64,000 nt of DNA, from the NCBI RefSeq assembly GCF_004134775.1, contig NZ_SDOZ01000002.1, forward strand, positions 904,005-968,004, given 5' to 3'. Under the pieces are notes generated by a model. It saw only the letters and a list, made by a program, of their open reading frames with translations. It was not told the DNA's origin and did not search any database. Position 1 is the first letter of the stretch. Each line of letters starts with the position of its first letter. Position numbers and translations under genes: made by a program. Source of the stretch: Candidatus Borkfalkia ceftriaxoniphila. GTDB taxonomy: Bacteria; Bacillota; Clostridia; Christensenellales; Borkfalkiaceae. Below are positions 62,952 to 64,000 of this stretch, in pieces.

Positions 62952-62980
62952 ATCATATCACATCTACAAATTTTTGTCAA
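62952..62980 (-). promoter_or_regulatory. rRNA promoter, middle
   Basis: TTGACA (62980-62975), 17 bases, TATGAT (62957-62952). The surrounding 40 bases repeat those of the proximal promoter. Confidence 0.85.
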
Positions 62981-63066
62981 CTGTTTTTTTGAATTTTTTC
63001 AAAAAACTTTTGCAAGCATTTTCGTATGTTTTATGGTGTCTGCCGCTCTCGTTTGACAGCTTGCCT

Positions 63067-63095
63067 ATAATATCATATCCCGCCACGGAAGTCAA
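63067..63095 (-). promoter_or_regulatory. rRNA promoter, distal
   Basis: TTGACT (63095-63090), 17 bases, TATTAT (63072-63067), the third copy of the same arrangement. Confidence 0.8.
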
Positions 63096-63202
63096 CGTTT
63101 TTTTCGCACTTTTTTGCGATTTTTCCGCTTTTTTTTCATTCTTTTTCGACAACGCTATATATAGTATTGTCGGCGATTTTCGTACCACTATACGACGCAA
63201 AC

Positions 63203-63231
63203 TTGCCATTTCCTCGATTGTATGATATAAT
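63203..63231 (+). promoter_or_regulatory. Promoter of the 63261 gene
   Basis: TTGCCA at 63203-63208, 17 bases and TATAAT at 63226-63231. Confidence 0.65.
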
Positions 63232-63260
63232 GAACTTAATAAAAAAAGAGAGGTTTAAAA

Positions 63261-63485
63261 ATGTTCAAAACGCTGCGCATCGTCAGCACAGTGCTCTGCG
63301 CGCTGCTTCTGGCATTCATCATCCCGTCCGTCGTCTGGTTCAAGCCGGTGTACGTGATTATCGAAGCCGTGCTCGCCCTATTGTTTTTCGTGCTGATGAT
63401 GCTTTTTAAAAGTTTGCAGGAAATGCGAGAGCCCAAGCCGCAGTCGCCCGAGGAACCCGAACCCGAAGAGGAAAAAAAGGACTGA
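63261..63485 (+). CDS. Small membrane protein with acidic tail (74 aa)
   Basis: Two hydrophobic helices (about residues 7-26 and 29-50) are followed by a Pro/Glu-rich cytoplasmic tail (EEPEPEEEKKD). GAGAGG lies before ATG. No family is recognised. It is divergent from the rRNA promoters and convergent to parB. Confidence 0.7.
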   Translation: MFKTLRIVSTVLCALLLAFIIPSVVWFKPVYVIIEAVLALLFFVLMMLFKSLQEMREPKPQSPEEPEPEEEKKD

Positions 63486-63539
63486 CCCCTCCTCTTTTCT
63501 TCCGCGCGCACGCGCGCGACATATATTATATATAAAGAA

Positions 63540-63576
63540 AATCCCCGCCGCAAGAAAAGCGGCGGGGACCTTTTTA
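63540..63576. terminator. Terminator between the 63261 gene and parB
   Basis: TCCCCGCCGC and GCGGCGGGGA pair around AAGAAAA, with T-rich flanks on both strands. Confidence 0.9.
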
Positions 63577-64000
63577 TCTTTTTTCCTGACGCTCGACCAG
63601 GTCGATGATCTCGCTGATGCGGTCCAGGTCGTCTGTGTTGTAATAGTCGATATAGATGCGGCCCTTTCTGTCGTTGCCGATCAGGCTCACTTTGGTTTTG
63701 AAGGTGTGTTTCATCCGCTCGATCATGTCTTTGAGTTCGAGAGAAACCTGCATCTTCTTCTTTTCGCGCTTTTCGTCCAACTCTTCGGCGGAGGAAAAAT
63801 ATTCTCTCACACTGCGTTCGATGTCGCGGACGGACAGGCCGTCCTTGATGGCGTCGATCGCGAGTTTATACTGCGCGTCTTCGGGCAGCGTGATGAGCGC
63901 GCGGGCGTGCCCAGCGCTGAGTTTACCCGAGGCGACGAGTTCGATGACCTCGCGGGAAAGGGATAACAGACGGAGCGTGTTCGTGACCGCGGGGCGGGAT
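63574..64000 (-). CDS. parB: ParB/Spo0J partition protein (partial, N-terminus beyond window)
   Basis: The visible 141 residues start within the HTH region (SRPAVTNTLRLLSLSREVIELVASGKLSAGHARALI) and continue to the C-terminal dimer domain (IYIDYYNTDDLDRISEIIDLV). ParB binds parS and CTP and loads condensin near the origin. Its position beside an rRNA operon suggests that this part of the window is near oriC. Confidence 0.95.
   Translation of the reverse strand, partial: SRPAVTNTLRLLSLSREVIELVASGKLSAGHARALITLPEDAQYKLAIDAIKDGLSVRDIERSVREYFSSAEELDEKREKKKMQVSLELKDMIERMKHTFKTKVSLIGNDRKGRIYIDYYNTDDLDRISEIIDLVERQEKR

Overview
The window looks like chromosomal DNA of a spore-forming Bacillota of class Clostridia, probably an uncultured gut-type lineage. 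The evidence is the gene content: RicT-HolB-Tmk and CysE-CysS clusters, a BofA homologue, a T-box leader, CIRCE, and strong AGGAGG ribosome binding sites. There is a complete rRNA operon and a ParB/Spo0J gene at the right edge. The lineage is inferred from these features; no database search was possible.

Layout. (1) 1-10.0 kb is accessory DNA, richer in AT than the rest. It holds an ECF sigma factor overlapping a secreted C39-like peptidase, a block with two double-HTH repressors plus an MNT/HEPN pair, and two related large serine recombinases. One recombinase is translationally coupled to a degenerate catalytic-domain protein. Palindromes and terminators surround them. A tRNA-Ala closes the region. 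(2) 10.1-17.6 kb is housekeeping on the minus strand: ferredoxin, ricT, holB, tmk, a PLP decarboxylase, a membrane protein, greA, an aminotransferase and an AsnC-type regulator. (3) 17.7-23.9 kb holds a preQ1-I riboswitch with queT, a Crp/Fnr regulator, an iron alcohol dehydrogenase, tcdA and an EF-G paralogue. (4) 23.9-25.6 kb is a compact radical-SAM peptide (RiPP) cassette with its own repressor and operators. (5) 25.6-29.8 kb encodes polysaccharide synthesis and ABC export. (6) 29.9-34.0 kb and 42.2-46.5 kb together form a phosphate regulon: PhoR-PhoB, a Na/Pi transporter, PstSCAB and PhoU. TTACAA repeats lie in front of the transporters, and PstS appears circularly permuted. (7) 34.1-41.9 kb holds the cysE-cysS-alaS operon behind a Cys T-box, and a DeoR regulator with a probable ATT start followed by a glycosyltransferase. 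(8) 46.6-53.8 kb holds dxs, an rRNA methyltransferase, cysK, metY and an Rrf2 regulator. (9) 53.8-57.2 kb holds a candidate non-coding RNA of about 430 nt, a HEPN-like/CBS protein, hsp20 under CIRCE and a cation efflux gene. (10) 57.2-63.1 kb is an rRNA operon (16S-tRNA-Ala-tRNA-Ile-23S-5S, minus strand) read from three tandem promoters. ParB follows.

The observations I would follow first are the circularly permuted PstS, the RiPP cassette with operators built into its promoter, the 430-nt RNA, the recombinase pair with a dead partner and terminators inside the coding ends, and the short alanyl-tRNA synthetase.
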